A DNA stretch of 64,000 nt. It comes from Rhodeus uyekii (lineage: Eukaryota; Chordata; Actinopteri; Cypriniformes; Acheilognathidae). The stretch's first letter is position 1; each line of letters opens with the position of its first letter. Of the stretch, positions 1-10,807 are shown one piece after another. The notes beneath the pieces were generated by a model that saw only the letters and a program-made list of their open reading frames with translations, made no database searches and had not been told where the DNA came from. The translations under genes and the position numbers were made by a program. The stretch spans positions 53,501-117,500 of the forward strand of contig JAWRVZ010000075.1 in the NCBI GenBank assembly GCA_037043235.1, written 5' to 3'.

Positions 1-235
1 CAGAATTCGTTTTTCTCTCTGAAACACACAGGAGTTCATAGTCTTTGCTTTTCTTTTGCAGTCTTTTATTCTGTACATTTGGTATTGCAGCAATACATAT
101 AAATATATCTTCACTACAATCTGTTATTGTGTCCATATTAATAAATATTTCAATTTTTTTTGTTCCTTTATGATCTTTCTGTCTTTTGGGTGTGTGAAAT
201 ATCTTTAACAAATCATTTTCCTCAGTAAATGTGCT

Positions 236-268
236 GCTGTGTGTGTGTGTTGTGTGTGTGTGTGTGTT
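236..268. repeat. (GT)n microsatellite
   Basis: A short interrupted run of GT dinucleotides. Confidence 0.9.
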
Positions 269-513
269 CTGGAGCTTTGATGCACAAGCTGAATGTTATG
301 AATTGTTTTATATTAATTTTATAAATGTAGTTTGAATAAATGGCAGAAGTTTGAAGTGTTTGTGTAAAAGCTCTTGGTTCCTCTTGCTGTTCCATGAAAA
401 TAAAAGTGAAAAACAAAAATACATGCAAGAGTCACTTTAACGGAAGAAGTGATGAACGTTTCCTCTGTGGTTTAGAGATCTCTCACCTACGAGACAGAAG
501 TGGACCGACAAGG

Positions 514-893
514 TGTGACTGTGTGTTTGTCTGTGTGTGAGTGTGTGTATGTTTGTGTATTTGTGTATTTGTGTGTGCGTTGTTCTGTCAGCGTGTGAGT
601 GTGTGTTTGTGTTTGTGTATTTGTGTATTTGTGTGTGCGTGCATGTGAGTGTGTGTTTGTGTTTGTGTATTTGTCTGTGTGTTGTTCTGTCAGCGTGTGA
701 GTGTGTGTGTGTGTGTGAGACTATGTGTTTGGGTATTTGTCTGTGTGTGTGTGAGTGTTTCTTTGTGTGTGTGTGTGTGCATGCATGTGAGTGTGTGTTT
801 GTGTATTTGTCTGTGTTGTTCTGTGAGTGAGTGTGTGTGTGTGTGTGTGAGACTGTGTGTTTGGGTATTTGTCTGTGTGTGTGTGAGTGTTCC

Positions 894-928
<35 letters not shown>

Positions 929-1010
929 ATAAGAAATTTATGCGGATGCAGTGATCCGCGTCTCCGTGTGGACGGGGCCTGAGTGTGTGTTTGTGTATTT
1001 GTCTGTGTTC

Positions 1011-1052
<42 letters not shown>

Positions 1053-1187
1053 TGTATTTTTCTGTGTGAGTGAGTGTTTCTTTGTGTGTATGCATGCATG
1101 TGAGTGTGTGTTTTGTTTATTTGTCTGTGTGTTATTCTGTGTGTGTGCTTGTTTGTGTGTTTGTCTATGTGTGTGTGTGTGTGTGGA
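514..1187. repeat. Long degenerate GT-rich microsatellite block
   Basis: About 670 bp of GTGTGT interrupted by TTTGTGTATTTGTCTGTG-type phrases. Internal phrases recur at intervals, so it is a microsatellite that has partly become a minisatellite. The Cys/Val- or His/Thr-rich reading frames here are repeat artefacts. About 24 bp of non-repeat sequence (ATCCGCGTCTCCGTGTGGAC) sits near 950-975. Confidence 0.95.
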
Positions 1188-1881
1188 AACTGCGTCTGGA
1201 GTGTTTGCTCATAAAGCTTTTAAGTACATCATTTTTTTTTCACATATATATTTTTTCTTCCCTGTAAGTCATATGGTGATAATATAGTTGCTCTTGGCAA
1301 ATACTGTGTTAGAAATGTGACTTGTAACTATTGGTATGTAAATATTCCTTGTTTGTAAAATACTTTTGATAAAAGTAGATACTTATTGATTAAATACAAT
1401 GCATTAATGAAAGCTGAGAATGCAATCTAGAGAAAGAGGAACTTGTTGAATCAGATTATGATGTGAAATAACAACTTGAGAAGAGTTGAGAAATTGTGGT
1501 TTTGATTTAAATATAAATAAACAGATAAATCCTACTTTCAGTTTTAAACAAATCCCTTTGTTTTAACTACAAAAAATCTGACAGATGTGTTTGCTAGAAT
1601 ATGTAAACAAACAGTACAAATGTAAACATATTTACAGAATAACCCATAGATTTTACAGTATAAAACTGTAATTTACAAATAAGAAAATGCAATTTAAACC
1701 TGATATACTCAACAACACACACACTAAAATCTATTTTGTACCTTTAACTTACTGACGACCCCCGTAAAGATGCGGAAAGAGGAAACGACATGAAGTTCAT
1801 CACAAGCAGCTTTTCCATAAGCTGAAAACATTAGTAAACAGAAGGTCATTCACGCAAACACAAAACAGCATTACGGCACAC

Positions 1882-2025
1882 GTTTTCCTGTATCTCAAAC
1901 AAGTTGTGCTTGCAACATCAACGTCATGGGTTCGATTCCCAGGGAAAGCAAGAACTGATTAGAACGTCAATGTGTTTCTTGAATGCAATGATAAAAGCAT
2001 CTGATAAATGCATGAATGTGAATAT
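1882..2025 (+). mobile_element. tRNA-derived SINE, copy 1
   Basis: The copy has the three shared parts of this family: a tRNA-like head with a pol III B-box-like GGGTTCGATTCCC, a body containing AAGAACTGATTAGAA, and a tail like GATAAAAGCATCTGATAAAT. It is one of eleven copies in the window. Assignment to a named family needs a repeat library. Confidence 0.8.
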
Positions 2026-2250
2026 AAAGTTGATGATGTTTTAGCACAGTTTTTTCCCATAGGGTTTTTACAGTATTTTACAATTAAAATGAATTACTCG
2101 CCATTTCAACTGGGAATATCTGCATTTGAGTCATCAGAAGTGCTTCGATTAACAATTGTAATTGTATCTTGGCTCCTGAAGAGTAAGAAACGAATGATTA
2201 CGAACACAATCCAACAACACATGATGCGTATTTAATGTATTTTCCTTTAT

Positions 2251-2358
2251 ATTCATGCATTTGTCAGATGCTTTTATCCAAAGCGACTTGCATTGCATTC
2301 AAGGGAGTCGAACCCATGACCTTGACGTTGCAAGCGCTGCTCTCTACTGTCTGAGACA
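2251..2358 (-). mobile_element. tRNA-derived SINE, copy 2
   Basis: Reverse-orientation copy: the tail complement (GTCAGATGCTTTTATCC) comes first, then the B-box complement (GAGTCGAACCCATGACC) and the tRNA-like head. It ends about 35 bp upstream of the V-domain exon of the Ig-receptor gene. The middle of the body is deleted. Confidence 0.8.
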
Positions 2359-2393
2359 CATAAGCTATGTAATGTGTTCTCTGATAGTTTCAG

Positions 2394-4081
2394 ATGTGGT
2401 GAATGGGGATGTGGAGGTGAAGGCCGGGATGGAGGGAGGCGTTCTCACTCTACACACAGGAGTTCAGCTGGACAGAGACTCGGAGACGACGTGGCTTTTT
2501 ACAAGAGACCTTCTGAACGCACGGATAGCACAGATAAACAGAGGAAACATTTCCACTCGTTTCGAAGAGAGATTTAAAGGCCGATTGCATCTGGACAGAG
2601 CGAGCGGATCCCTGACCATCAGGAATATCAGTGCCAGTGATGCTGGACGTTATGAAGCGTCTCTCACCGTCAGGTTTGTCATCTCTGAGAGGAAGTTCAA
2701 CGTTAATGTGTACGGTAAGATACTGCTGTTGCACTTTATTACTTATTATTTTGAATTACAATGTATTGCCAAAGCATTTAAATTTTTTACAGTGAATTAA
2801 CAATTATAGTTTATTAATTATACATTAATAAATGCTGTAATAACCACCTGAACAATGTTTTGAGACGTGGAAACAATTCATTTACATTTTACATGCATTT
2901 ATCAGATGCTTTCATCTCAAGCGACTTGCATTGCATTCAAGAAACACATTGACATTCTAATCAGTTCTTGCTTTCCCTTGGAATCGAACCCTTGACCTTG
3001 ATGTTGCAAGCACAGCTCCCTACTGTCTGAGCTGAAGGAAAGCAATAGAGGAACTAGATGATTAAAGTTCGTAAACAAACTTTGAAGTTGGCTTGAGAAA
3101 GCCTAGCCTGAAAGTGTAAAATAGTAGTAAAAGCTTCAAGGTCAAAGTGTCTGTTAGCATGAATTAACATGTAAGCATGTTCTAACATGTTGTTAGCATG
3201 AATTAGAATATCACTAACATGATTTAACATGTCACTAACAAAATGTAGCATTAACTAGCATGTCGTTAGCAAGATTTAACATTAACATGTTGCTAACACG
3301 AATTAGCATTAACTAGCATGATTTAACATTAATTAGCAAGTTTGCTAGCATGATTTACATTTATGCATTTGGCAGACGCTTTTATCCAAAGTGACTTACA
3401 TTGCATTCAAGGAGCACATTGAATCAGTTCTTGCTTTTCCTGGGATTGAACCCTTGACCTTGGCGTTGTAAACACCAATGCTCTACCAATTGAACTACAG
3501 GACAGCTGTAAATTTACCATTAACTAGCATGTCGCTAACCTACATTATTATGTTGTCAATAAATCTCATATAGTTTCTGCAAAATGGGCTTTTTAAAATA
3601 TGTAGGTGTTCTCTTGTCCTTTAGCGCCGGTCTCTGTCCCTGCCATCCAGAGACACTCTGTGGTTATTGATCAATCCTCAGGTGAGTGACTCTCTAAATC
3701 ATTGCAGGACAGAATACAAACTCCTGAACTTTAACACTGACATCTAACGTACATCTACCAGGTCATTTAAAGCAGCCACAGAAGACGGAGGATTACTGCT
3801 CTGTGTCCTGCTCAGTGAGAAATGATCGAGACGTGTTGATCTCATGGTATAAAGGCAGTGAAATAATGAATCAGAGCAGCAGTCCTGATCTCAGCATCAA
3901 CCTCAGTTTATCATTAGAGCTTCATTATAATGATCCAGAGACCTTCATCTGCACGGCTGCAAATCCAGTGAGCAACAAGAGCGTCCGTCTTCACAGGAAA
4001 GAGATCTGCCAACAACCTGAAGAAGGTACGAGAACTATATCTGACACTGAGGTGTCTTCCTGCCACAATCACCTCTGCAGC

Positions 4082-4161
<80 letters not shown>

Positions 4162-4328
4162 GATGTTTATGAATAAGTGTGTGTCTTTCAGGTTGTCTGG
4201 ATCATTGTGTTGGCACTGTGGCTCTGGTTCGACTGGTTTTGTCTGGTCTGGTGGGAATCGCCACTGTTTTCTTTCTGGTTGATCATGTGAGGATCTGCTC
4301 GTCTCAGAGAAGAGATTCCTCCGTGTGA
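2394..4328 (+). CDS. CD2/SLAM-family-like Ig receptor (5' end missing)
   Basis: Four exons join in frame: 2394-2714, 3625-3681, 3762-4025 and 4192-4328, all with phase-1 junctions and canonical splice sites. The first encodes a V-set Ig domain with SGSLTIRNISASDAGRYEAS near its end and no cysteine. Absence of the V-domain disulphide is typical of CD2/CD48/SLAM proteins. Exons 2-3 encode a C2 domain with YCSVSC, LISWYKG and FICTAANPV; the four cysteines fit the two disulphides of SLAM-family C2 domains. The last exon gives a transmembrane helix (LVLSGLVGIATVFFLVDHV) and a tail of about a dozen residues with no ITSM (TxYxxV/I) motif. The likely role is a cell-surface adhesion or co-receptor protein of leukocytes, by family inference. 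The signal-peptide exon is not identified, so the model is partial. This family is multicopy in fish, so no symbol is given. Confidence 0.8.
2879..3045 (-). mobile_element. tRNA-derived SINE, copy 3
   Basis: Antisense copy inside the Ig-receptor intron between 2714 and 3625. The tail complement is at its left end and the B-box complement (GAATCGAACCCTTGACC) near 2983. Confidence 0.8.
3050..3345. repeat. Interspersed repeat with degenerate TTAGCATG tandem units
   Basis: It begins with AAGTTGGCTTGAGAAAGCC, a motif seen again as a hairpin at 13270. It continues into about 180 bp of degenerate repeats built from TTAGCATG / TTAACATG / CTAGCATG. Confidence 0.7.
3352..3507 (-). mobile_element. tRNA-derived SINE, copy 4
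   Basis: Antisense copy, third of the cluster in the Ig-receptor gene. It has the tail complement, the B-box complement (GGGATTGAACCCTTGACC) and the head complement ending in AACTACAGGACAGC. Confidence 0.8.
4085..4158. repeat. (AC)n microsatellite
   Basis: An almost pure run of about 37 AC units. It lies 33 bp upstream of the transmembrane exon of the Ig-receptor gene. Confidence 0.97.
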
Positions 4329-5820
4329 TCATGATACTTATGAGAGTGTTGGTGTAATTACCTTCTTTTTCACTATTAAAAACTACCAGTCTCTACAAAG
4401 CAAGAACTGTATTATATCACATTTAGAATAAATATCACATTTAATATATAAAACTGGATATGAACAAAGTGGCTCTGTTGTAATACTCTGTAAAGATGTC
4501 AAAAAACACACATATTGTGGTACAATATATGATTTTACATTTATCAGGCGCTTTTATCCAAAGCGACTTGCTTTAATTTCAGTTCTTGCTTTTCCTGGGA
4601 ATCGAACCCAAGACCTTGGCGTTGCAAGCGCCACTCTCTACTGTTAGAGCTACAGGAAATGTGAATTTAATTTAACTTGCATACATTACATTATGCAAAT
4701 GAAAGTCATTTTAAAAGTCAAATGAGGCAGAAACAGTTGGTAATCCATTGGTTAACCAGTGTTTATCTGCTAATTAGTGCCCGTATTCACTCTTTTTATA
4801 CCATTGATCCACTTCTTATGATATGTAATATATTTTGTACATTTGTGTTTATGGTGGTTTAGATTAAAGATTCGATTTAGTAAAGACTTGGTTGAATAGA
4901 TAGATATAAATATATTTAATATATGTTAATAATGATATTTTTGTGAGTTTGCATGGTGTGAACTTTGACATTGAAAGAGGTTTTGCACCTAATTTATTAC
5001 TTTGGATAAAGTTATCCACTAAAATGATGTAGTCTAAGTGTAACCAGTAGCCTTTGTGACCAAAATGCACTCAGACTTTTATGTACATACTAATCTAAAT
5101 ATATGTGTGTATGTGTGAGTATGCAGTAATAAATGCATTCATTTGTATGTTTGGCTGTTCAACTGTTGTAATCAAGTTTTGGTTAAAACTTCAATAGTCT
5201 GATTTTGTTCTGTGTTTCAGATTAAAATCGCTATTAACAATTTTGGAAGGAATGGAAGACATTTTTTACCAATTTTAAATAAATCAATTAAATAATAAAA
5301 ATGTAAGTACTGTACTTCAAACACAATTTAAGTATCAGAAACTGTACACAAAAGGATTTAATTTTTATCGTATACTCAGCATCATTCCAGTCAAATCGAA
5401 AAATATACTACAATCTCGAGGCAAGACAGTCAATATTATAATGAAAAAGGAAATGTGAAAAATAAGGTGTTTTTAATGAATTAGCTTTCCCTTTATATAC
5501 TGTTTTACTTCACAGTAAAGTACCCTTTCAAACGACTTTAACCTCATCAGTGTGTCACATTTTTTAATTCTTTAATCCAGACACAAACAATTGATTTTAT
5601 TTCAAATTAAATCGAGGGATTTGATCACGTGATGACCGTTACTTTATCCCGTAGCAACCAGCGGTTTTAAAATTTAACGGAGGGATTCAAACAAGTGATG
5701 TCCGTTACTTTTCCTTGCGGCTTCCTTTATGGACCAATGACCGTTGGTTATGATTACTAAATGAGGCACTTAAAAAAAGGAATTACGTATAGAAATCCTC
5801 AGCCAATTTTTGTGTTTTTG
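4329..5820. other. Intergenic region between Ig receptor and ITCH
   Basis: AT-rich sequence. It holds 3' sequence of the receptor gene (an ATTAAA at 4374 and an AATAAA-type signal near 4428 could serve polyadenylation) and one SINE. I see no further exon on either strand. Confidence 0.6.
4531..4661 (-). mobile_element. tRNA-derived SINE, copy 5
   Basis: Antisense copy downstream of the Ig-receptor stop codon. Tail complement at 4545, B-box complement (GAATCGAACCCAAGACC) near 4598. Confidence 0.8.
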
Positions 5821-5929
5821 ACAGTAGCGAATCTATAAAATGAGCAGATCTGAAAAAACACAAGCGTTCTCGTATAAACATTGGCGTTGATGATTGAACC
5901 ATCGTCGGATTTGAACTTGGATCAATGGA

Positions 5930-6160
5930 GAATCCGTTCCTCGGGCGCCACCTGGCGGGTAAAACACGGAACGGACCTCCGATCGAATGGAAGGGCGGAT
6001 TCGGTACCGCGTCTTTGATGACGTGTTGCCGTGAAGATGGCGGAAGTTCATTCCTGATCTGAGCCGGAGTCGCTTGGTACGGATTCGGTTAATAAACTAA
6101 TTTGAGGACGGATCGGTTCGGCTTCACGTCTCTCCTCGGACCCACAGATCGATTCGGGTA
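5930..6160 (+). promoter_or_regulatory. CpG-rich probable ITCH promoter with non-coding first exon
   Basis: Local CpG density rises sharply from about 5.85 kb. TGACGT (6018) is followed by AAGATGGCGG at 6034-6043, which is the YY1-type element often found at housekeeping transcription starts. A strong donor, CG|GTAAGAG, at 6157/6158 would end a non-coding first exon starting near 6035. The link to ITCH is inferred: it is the next + strand gene and its first coding exon has an upstream acceptor at 10786. Confidence 0.5.
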
Positions 6161-6364
6161 AGAGACGATCATCGGATCGAGTCCGTGTCGTAGTTTACCG
6201 TCCGGATCGCGTTGACAGCCGAACTAATCACTTCGACTATTTAAATCGCGTATAAATAGCGCAGGTATGACCATGAGAGCGCGAGGGGATCAACAGCGTA
6301 TGTGCATGTTGGTTACGGTCATGTATGGGTCATGTATGAACAGTAATACCCTGTTACGATGTTC

Positions 6365-6570
6365 AGCTTCGAGTTTGTTGTTGGTTTTGGTTTCAGCTGA
6401 TTTGCTGATTTAAATATTTCCTAGTTAAACAGGTTTGGCCTGGATTATCGCTATTATACCGCGTTATACCGTCATCAACACAATAGAAACATTATCTTAC
6501 AAAACAGAACAATAATACTATGGTACTTTGATATGTACCGTGGTAATTAAGTCCTTCCTTTTCAATCTTT
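6365..6570. repeat. Direct duplication, left copy
   Basis: This segment (TTGGTTTTGGTTTCAGCTGA through TTCAATCTTTT) recurs in diverged form at 6803-6998. A GT-rich microsatellite separates the copies. Confidence 0.75.
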
Positions 6571-6584
6571 TGTTGGTAATTGTG

Positions 6585-6790
6585 TTTGTTTGTGTGTGTT
6601 TGTGTGTCTGTTTGTGAATGTCAGTGTGTGTGTGTGTGACTGTCTGTGAGTTTGTGTCTGTGTCTGTGTGTGTGTGTGTGTGTGTCTGTGTCGGTCTGTG
6701 AATATGACTGTGTATGTCTGTGACTGTCTGTGTGTGTCTGAGTTTGTGTATTTGTCTGAGTGTGTATTTGTTTGTTTGCGAGTGTTAGTA
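6585..6790. repeat. GT-rich degenerate microsatellite
   Basis: About 200 bp of TGTGTGT interrupted by CTGTGA, TTTGTG and similar, between the two copies of the local duplication. Confidence 0.85.
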
Positions 6791-6802
6791 TGAGTGTTTG
6801 TG

Positions 6803-6998
6803 TTGTTGGTTTTGGTTTCAGCTGATTTGATGACTTAAATATTTCCTAGTTAAACAGGTTTGACCTGGTTTATCACTATTAAACCGTAATAAAAATAATA
6901 GAAATGTTATTTATCTTCCAAAACAGAATGATAATACTACGATATACTACTTTGATATCTGCTGTGGTAATTACAAGTCGTTCCTATTCAATCTTTTT
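6803..6998. repeat. Direct duplication, right copy
   Basis: Diverged copy of 6365-6570 in the same orientation, sharing the CAGCTGATTTG start, AAATATTTCCTAGTTAAACA and the TTCAATCTTTT end. Confidence 0.75.
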
Positions 6999-7153
6999 TG
7001 TCACAAAATATAATAATCCAATTCAAAATATCACTACATATTTATTCATGATAATAATTATAGTAAATCAGTGAAAAATGAGTATGATCAATATATAAAT
7101 ACTTTATAAATATATATTTATAATATATAAATAATATATATAAATATATAAAT

Positions 7154-7182
7154 ACACCAACCAGCATCCTGCTGGTTGGTGT
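7154..7182. other. 13-bp perfect stem hairpin
   Basis: ACACCAACCAGCA and its complement TGCTGGTTGGTGT are separated by TCC. The hairpin sits in very AT-rich DNA, so its GC-rich stem stands out. It may be a transposon end, but no partner was found. Confidence 0.7.
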
Positions 7183-7799
7183 AAGTGATATGTATTCTAA
7201 ACATTAATTTAATAAAATTTACTAATTTGGTTTATTTAATTTTTACATTTATATTTACACAGCATTTTTTTTAATGCTTAATTTTAATCATTTCATTAAA
7301 AAAAAATATATATTTAAATATAATTCGTTTAATCAATTTATTTAAATAATTTTTACATTTATATTTATGCTGCATTTCTTTTGTTTATCATTTTAAACTT
7401 ATTTTAATCAAATGCTTTATTTTTTTATTTAAATAAAAACAACATTTGATAAATGTAATCAAATGTATTCAGTAATTTTATATAAATAAACAATTAGTTA
7501 ATACATTCACCTGAACTAACAATAAGCAATGTATTCTTACAGCCTTTATTAAACTTTGTTAATGTTTTTTGGGGGCGATAAATGTTCGTGTCATTGTTAA
7601 CAGAACTTAAAAATACAGTAGTAAATGTTGACATTAATATTAACCAAGATGATTAAATACTGTAGAAGTGTGAATCATTCCTAACCTGATTGTAAAGTGT
7701 TATCAGAAAATTCATTACTTTATTAACAATCAACAGATTAATCGTGTACCAAAATAATGATTTATTTGATAAAAGTTGCTTATAAAATGTCATTGCTAG

Positions 7800-8010
7800 G
7801 GTGTTCTGTGTGGTTGCTAGGTGAGGTGGGGGTGGGGGGTTGTTCACAGGTAGCCCCGCCCCCAATCTCACACCATTAGTCGAGTCAGAAGTTGATACAT
7901 AAATGAGATTACGTTTTGCATTGTAGTGTGGTTGCTAGGGTGGAAGGGGTTTGTCGACAGGTAGCCCCGCCCCCAGAATCACGCCATTGGTCGAGTCAAA
8001 AGTTGGTATT
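7800..8010. repeat. Two diverged copies of a GC-box-containing segment
   Basis: GGTAGCCCCGCCCCC occurs at about 7850 and 7960, each time preceded by GTGGTTGCTAGG and followed by a CCATTxGTCGAGTCA phrase. This is a roughly 120-bp direct duplication with Sp1-type GC boxes, upstream of the second candidate ITCH 5' exon. Confidence 0.7.
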
Positions 8011-8049
8011 GTCAGTGTTTGCCTCTTCAGAAATGATTAACGTGGAGTG

Positions 8050-8458
8050 ACTGAGCGTTACAGACGGTGTTTGAGATATTTAAGAGGGAATCTTTGCTTT
8101 TCCCGTCCGCTTTCTCCCGTTTAATTCCCCTTCAGTGTTTATCCGTCTCTCCTCTGGGTTCGGCTGTTATCGAGGCGCGACACACGATCAGCGATGAATA
8201 ATTAACCCAGAGATCAGCTCCAGTGAAAGTTTACTCAGATCCCTCTCTTGTGCGAGACACACGTGAGCGTCTGCGTCGGATGAGGGTTTGTGATGTAACT
8301 GGAGGAGAAGTTACGGAGCGCGTGCAGCGCCTGTAATCTGGGATCTCTTGACAGCAGGAAACGGAGAGAGAAAGCTAACTACTCTTTCAATCTCATTCCT
8401 CTTCTTTCCGCTTCTCTAAAGGCTGATTTGTGGATTTAGGTTCATCGTTTGGAACATG
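8050..8458 (+). promoter_or_regulatory. Second candidate ITCH 5' region and non-coding exon
   Basis: CpG-rich sequence ends in a strong donor, GGAACATG|GTGAGC, at 8458/8459. It could be an alternative first exon, or a second 5'-UTR exon using an acceptor such as GATTTAG at about 8440. An ATG forms the last three bases before the donor. Joined to the acceptor at 10786 it opens a five-codon upstream ORF. Confidence 0.4.
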
Positions 8459-8639
8459 GTGAGCTTGATTTCTCTGCTTCATCTCATGCTGGAAATCCCG
8501 TTTATTCCTTGGAAAATATTACATAATTTTTTGTACTGTCATGCAATCTGACCTATTTCACTTAGTAACTTTTCAACTGGATTTTTGCAGTTTTACTTCT
8601 TGCGTTAAACATTTTAAATATAGTTTTAAATATATCCTT

Positions 8640-9020
8640 ATCACCACCTGAGTCTTTTAGATGATGATTCAATCTTTTTAAATAATTTCTGAATAAGTGT
8701 CGTGAATTTTGTCAAAATTCTGACATATCTTTAATTGTTTTCTTATTTATATATTAGTCTTTAAAAAAACAATTTAATACTTTTATTCGTCAAGGATGCA
8801 TTAAGTTGTGACAGTCAAGACGTTTATCATTTATTTTCAAAAAATGCGGTTCTTTTGAACTTTTTATTCATCAACAAATCCTGAAAACAAATGTTTGCAC
8901 TGAAATATGAAGCAGTAAAACACTGATAATAATCATAAATGTTTATTGAAGGATCATGTGGCACTGAAGACTGGAGTAATGATGCAGAAAATTCAGCTTT
9001 AATCACAGGAATAAATGACA
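8640..9020 (+). repeat. Interspersed repeat that seeds the 112-bp array
   Basis: It contains GGATCATGTGGCACTGAAGA and CTGGAGTAATGATGCAGAAAATTCAGC, phrases that flank the related arrays in ZNF341 in reverse orientation (46160-46320). I recognise this as a widespread cyprinid interspersed repeat but cannot name its class. Confidence 0.6.
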
Positions 9021-10666
9021 CTTTACTATATATTCACATAGAAAACAGCTGTTTTACACTGATATAATATTACACTGTTTTACTGTATTTATCATCTAAT
9101 AAATTCAGCTTTAATCACAGGAATAAATGACACTTTACTATATATTCACACAGAAAACAGCTGTTTTACACTGATATAATATTACACTGTTTTACTGTAT
9201 TTATCATCTAATAAATCCAGCTTTAATCACAGGAATAAATGACACTTTACTATATATTCACATAGAAAACAGCTGTTTTACACTGATATAATATTACACT
9301 GTTTTACTGTATTTATCATCTAATAAATTCAGCTTTAATCACAGGAATAAATGACACTTTACTATATATTCACACAGAAAACAGCTGTTTTACACTGATA
9401 TAATATTACACTGTTTTACTGTATTTATCATCTAATAAATCCAGCTTTAATCACAGGAATAAATGACACTTTACTATATATTCACATAGAAAACAGCTGT
9501 TTTACACTGATATAATATTACACTGTTTTACTGTATTTATCATCTAATAAATTCAGCTTTAATCACAGGAATAAATGACACTTTACTATATATTCACACA
9601 GAAAACAGCTGTTTTACACTGATATAATATTACACTGTTTTACTGTATTTATCATCTAATAAATTCAGCTTTAATCACAGGAATAAATGACACTTTACTA
9701 TATATTCACATAGAAAACAGCTGTTTTACACTGATATAATATTACACTGTTTTACTGTATTTATCATCTAATAAATTCAGCTTTAATCACAGGAATAAAT
9801 GACACTTTACTATATATTCACATAGAAAACAGCTGTTTTACACTGATATAATATTACACTGTTTTACTGTATTTATCATCTAATAAATTCAGCTTTAATC
9901 ACAGGAATAAATGACACTTTACTATATATTCACACAGAAAACAGCTGTTTTACACTGATATAATATTACACTGTTTTACTGTATTTATCATCTAATAAAT
10001 TCAGCTTTAATCACAGGAATAAATGACACTTTACTATATATTCACATAGAAAACAGCTGTTTTACACTGATATAATATTACACTGTTTTACTGTATTTAT
10101 CATCTAATAAATTCAGCTTTAATCACAGGAATAAATGACACTTTACTATATATTCACATAGAAAACAGCTGTTTTACACTTATATAATATTACACTGTTT
10201 TACTGTATTTATCATCTAATAAATTCAGCTTTAATCACAGGAATAAATGACACTTTACTATATATTCACATAGAAAACAGCTGTTTTACACTGATATAAT
10301 ATTACACTGTTTTACTGTATTTATCATCTAATAAATTCAGCTTTAATCACAGGAATAAATGACACTTTACTATATATTCACATAGAAAACAGCTGTTTTA
10401 CACTGATATAATATTACACTGTTTTACTGTATTTATCATCTAATAAATTCAGCTTTAATCACAGGAATAAATGACACTTTACTATATATTCACATAGAAA
10501 ACAGCTGTTTTACACTTATATAATATTACACTGTTTTACTGTATTTATCATCTAATAAATTCAGCTTTAATCACAGGAATAAATGACACTTTACTATATA
10601 TTCACATAGAAAACAGCTGTTTTACACTGATATAATATTACACTGTTTTACTGTATTTATGATCTT
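9000..10666 (+). repeat. 112-bp tandem repeat array in ITCH intron 1
   Basis: About 15 nearly identical copies of a 112-bp unit. Landmarks are AATCACAGGAATAAATGACA, AACAGCTGTTTTACACTGA and TTTACTGTATTTATCATC. Variants (CACATAG/CACACAG; AAATTC/AAATCC) alternate in early copies, suggesting dimer-wise amplification. The same unit forms arrays at 41.36-43.0 and 45.49-46.17 kb. Confidence 0.97.
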
Positions 10667-10807
10667 AGTAAATTGCAGAACTGTATATTACTTTGTCTGA
10701 CGTTTTAAATGGAAGTAAGGGGACAGATGCAGGAGTGTGTTATTGGTCCAGAAGGATCTTGAATGTGTGTTATTAATGTGTTGCAGGTCTCAGCGTAGCT
10801 CTATGTC

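Larger units (their letters stand above)
1..1880. other. Upstream region without a recognised gene
   Basis: No coding exon is recognisable here on either strand. The stretch is AT-rich single-copy-looking DNA interrupted by GT microsatellites. The signal-peptide exon of the downstream Ig-receptor gene should lie here or left of the window. I found no ATG followed by a hydrophobic stretch and a phase-1 donor. Confidence 0.5.

Noticed and set aside
649..1095. Cys/Val-rich and His/Thr-rich frames
   Set aside because: Microsatellite translations. The same applies to frames at 28744-29184, 32913-33482, 43887-44573, 46580-47265 and 49265-49810.
1882..2025. SINE heads with GGGTTCGATTCCC as functional tRNA genes
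   Set aside because: No copy can form a complete cloverleaf. All share a SINE body and tail, and they occur eleven times.
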